Source: Frankia nepalensis
GTDB lineage: Bacteria; Actinomycetota; Actinomycetes; Frankiales; Frankiaceae
Direction of reading: 5' to 3'
Assembly (NCBI RefSeq): GCF_016786325.1
Contig: NZ_JADWYU010000199.1
Span: 1-64,000, forward strand
DNA: 64,000 nucleotides
Shown: in pieces, positions 62,786 through 64,000 of the stretch
Position numbering within the stretch: position 1 is the stretch's first letter
Layout: every line of letters begins with the position of its first letter
The notes under the pieces: generated by a model
Told to the model about the DNA's origin: nothing
The model's input: only the letters and a program-made list of their open reading frames with translations
Databases searched by the model: none
Program-made: the position numbers and the translations under genes

Positions 62786-63829
62786 GTGCTCGTCCGCCAG
62801 ACCGAGGTCGACGCGTTGCGCGCGGCGCTCGTCGGCCGCGGCCAGGTCCGGGTGGCACTCGACGTGCTGTGGCCGCTGTGGGCGGCGGCCGCGCCGCGCC
62901 TGGTCGGGACCGTCCACCAGGCCGAAGGGCTGCTCACCGCGCTGAAGGCCCTCGAGGGGGCCGGCGTGCTCACGCTGCCGGTTGGGGCGTGGGACGCCTC
63001 CACCGTGCCGGCGCTGCCGAGATCCGTCAGCGTTCCGAGCGCGCGGCGGGCGGCCCGGGAGCGGCCCTGGACGCGGTTCCCGTGGTGTGCGCGGATGGGC
63101 TGGGCCGCGTCGCTGGCCACCCTGTCCGACGCCCAGTTCCGCGACCTCGTCGCCGTCAACGACTGGCTGGTCCGCGCCGCGGGTGCGCCGGGGCGTGTAC
63201 CCGTGCGGTACCGGTCGGTCGAGCTGTTCGGCGACGAGAAGCGGCTGGAGGCGCTGGCCAGGACCGGGCTGTTTGGGCAGGGGCGACTCAGCCTGGACCT
63301 GCTGGGCTGCGCGCGGATCCCGGCGCCGCTGCCGGCGGCGCCGGTCGGGGCGGGGCCGGACCTTTTGGTCGTGGAGAACAGTGACACCTACTGGGTCGCG
63401 GCCGAGATGCTCGCCGGTTTCGGCGGCCATCCGGTCGGGGCGGTCGCCTGGGGATCGGGGGCGACCTTCCCGTCCCAGGTCACCGCGCTCGCGGTCGACG
63501 TCGCCGGGCGCGGCCCGGTACGCGGCGTCGTCTGGTACTGGGGCGACCTTGACCCGGCTGGCCTGATGATCGCCGTGGGCGCCGCCACCGCTGGCGCCGC
63601 CGAGGGCATCCCCGTCCGCCCGGCCGCGGGCCTCTGGGCCGCGATGGTCGACCGCCCGCTCCAGGACCCCGGGACCGTCACCTGGCCCGTCGGCCTGGGC
63701 CGCGACTGGCTGGGGCCCGAGCTGTGGGACCGTCTCGGTGCCATCCGGGACGGTCAGGGCCGGATCGCGCAGGAGTCCGTTCCGCCGGCGGCGCTCGCCA
63801 GTTGGGCCGCGGATCTCGCGGCGGCCTGA
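62786..63829 (+). CDS. jetD: JetD-like Toprim nuclease subunit
   Basis: Protein of 347 aa. The Toprim elements are visible: LLVVENSDTY (Glu about 197) and WYWGDLDPAGL (Asp 254 and Asp 256), the DxD pair. The C-terminal domain matches the DUF2220 part of Wadjet JetD, which cuts DNA held by the JetABC loop extruder; the N-terminal part should be the arm that binds JetA/C. GTG at 62786 lies 6 bp after JetC. In known systems this subunit makes the complex destroy small circular plasmids. Confidence 0.85.
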   Translation: MLVRQTEVDALRAALVGRGQVRVALDVLWPLWAAAAPRLVGTVHQAEGLLTALKALEGAGVLTLPVGAWDASTVPALPRSVSVPSARRAARERPWTRFPWCARMGWAASLATLSDAQFRDLVAVNDWLVRAAGAPGRVPVRYRSVELFGDEKRLEALARTGLFGQGRLSLDLLGCARIPAPLPAAPVGAGPDLLVVENSDTYWVAAEMLAGFGGHPVGAVAWGSGATFPSQVTALAVDVAGRGPVRGVVWYWGDLDPAGLMIAVGAATAGAAEGIPVRPAAGLWAAMVDRPLQDPGTVTWPVGLGRDWLGPELWDRLGAIRDGQGRIAQESVPPAALASWAADLAAA

Positions 63830-63853
63830 GATAGGCCGGTCGGGCACCGCCGC

Positions 63854-63880
63854 CCCAGCGAGGGCGACCGCTGGGTTTTC
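63854..63880 (+). terminator. rho-independent terminator after the SMC operon
   Basis: CCCAGCG (63854-63860) and CGCTGGG (63869-63875) form a perfect 7-bp stem with an 8-base loop, followed by TTTTC. It lies 24 bp after the JetD stop and is the clearest terminator in the window. The remaining 120 bp to the window end hold no gene I can support. Confidence 0.8.
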
Positions 63881-64000
63881 TTGCCGCACGGGGCGTCCGG
63901 AAACCACCTGATGTGGCGGCACCAGGTCGACCGTCGAGTGCCGATGCCGACCGGTCTTTGATCGTCGGTTCCCCTTGACGCGCGACGGGTGACGCGGTTC

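Noticed and set aside
60728-63922. 1064-codon open frame on the minus strand
   Set aside because: Antisense to JetC and JetD, no motifs or ribosome site; an artefact of third-position GC.

Overview
The window is very GC-rich chromosomal DNA from a filamentous actinobacterium. GTG starts, ATGA/GTGA stop-start overlaps, F420-type enzymes, PP2C/SpoIIE phosphatases, an effector-associated-domain (EAD) protein and many intergenic scars fit a Frankia-like (Frankiaceae) genome. That assignment is inferred from gene style, not from a marker gene. I see no rRNA, tRNA or CRISPR array.

Region 1 (0.2-9.7 kb, minus strand) is a lipid-type biosynthetic cluster: two cytochromes P450, a fatty acyl-AMP ligase, two different ferritin-like di-iron (acyl-ACP desaturase-like) enzymes, a free-standing acyl carrier protein, a cyclopropane-synthase-like methyltransferase, an SDR and two hotdog thioesterases. 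Several genes overlap by a few bases. The logic is to load a fatty acid on the ACP, modify it, methylate it and release it. Region 2 (10.3-18.4 kb, minus) is a sugar/glycerol-phosphate-type ABC importer with a metallo-beta-lactamase-fold hydrolase, then a LysR regulator and a 14-helix drug exporter. Region 3 (18.5-25.1 kb) holds a GAF-PP2C phosphatase, an SRPBCC protein, a short degradative cluster (zinc dehydrogenase, EthD-like protein, SDR) and an F420/PPOX protein.

Region 4 (25.4-29.6 kb) is a scarred accessory islet. It has a broken TIR gene, a transposase scrap, a SUKH (SMI1/KNR4) protein, an LRR protein, two small unknown genes of lower GC and an SDR fragment. Region 5 (29.7-34.4 kb) carries two LLM-class F420 oxidoreductases, an enoyl-CoA hydratase, a TetR regulator and a DHFR-like reductase. 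Region 6 (34.6-42.0 kb) is a DUF58 / transglutaminase-like / MoxR operon followed by a proline-rich secreted protein. It converges on an EAD membrane protein whose extracellular four-cysteine end matches that of the proline-rich protein.

Region 7 (42.7-55.5 kb, all minus) looks like an uptake-and-oxidation module: two isopenicillin-N-synthase-like oxygenases at its ends, a phytanoyl-CoA dioxygenase-like enzyme, a nitrate/taurine-type ABC importer with both permease domains fused in one chain, a D-aminoacylase-like amidohydrolase, an alpha/beta hydrolase, an aldehyde dehydrogenase and an XRE-cupin regulator. Region 8 (55.8-63.8 kb, plus) is a four-gene SMC-type operon matching the Wadjet/JetABCD plan (MukF-, MukE- and MukB-like subunits plus a Toprim nuclease), closed by a clear terminator.

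An intergenic hairpin repeat with the core GGGCAGAAACGGCGATCATG occurs three times (near 0.1, 10.2 and 45.9 kb).
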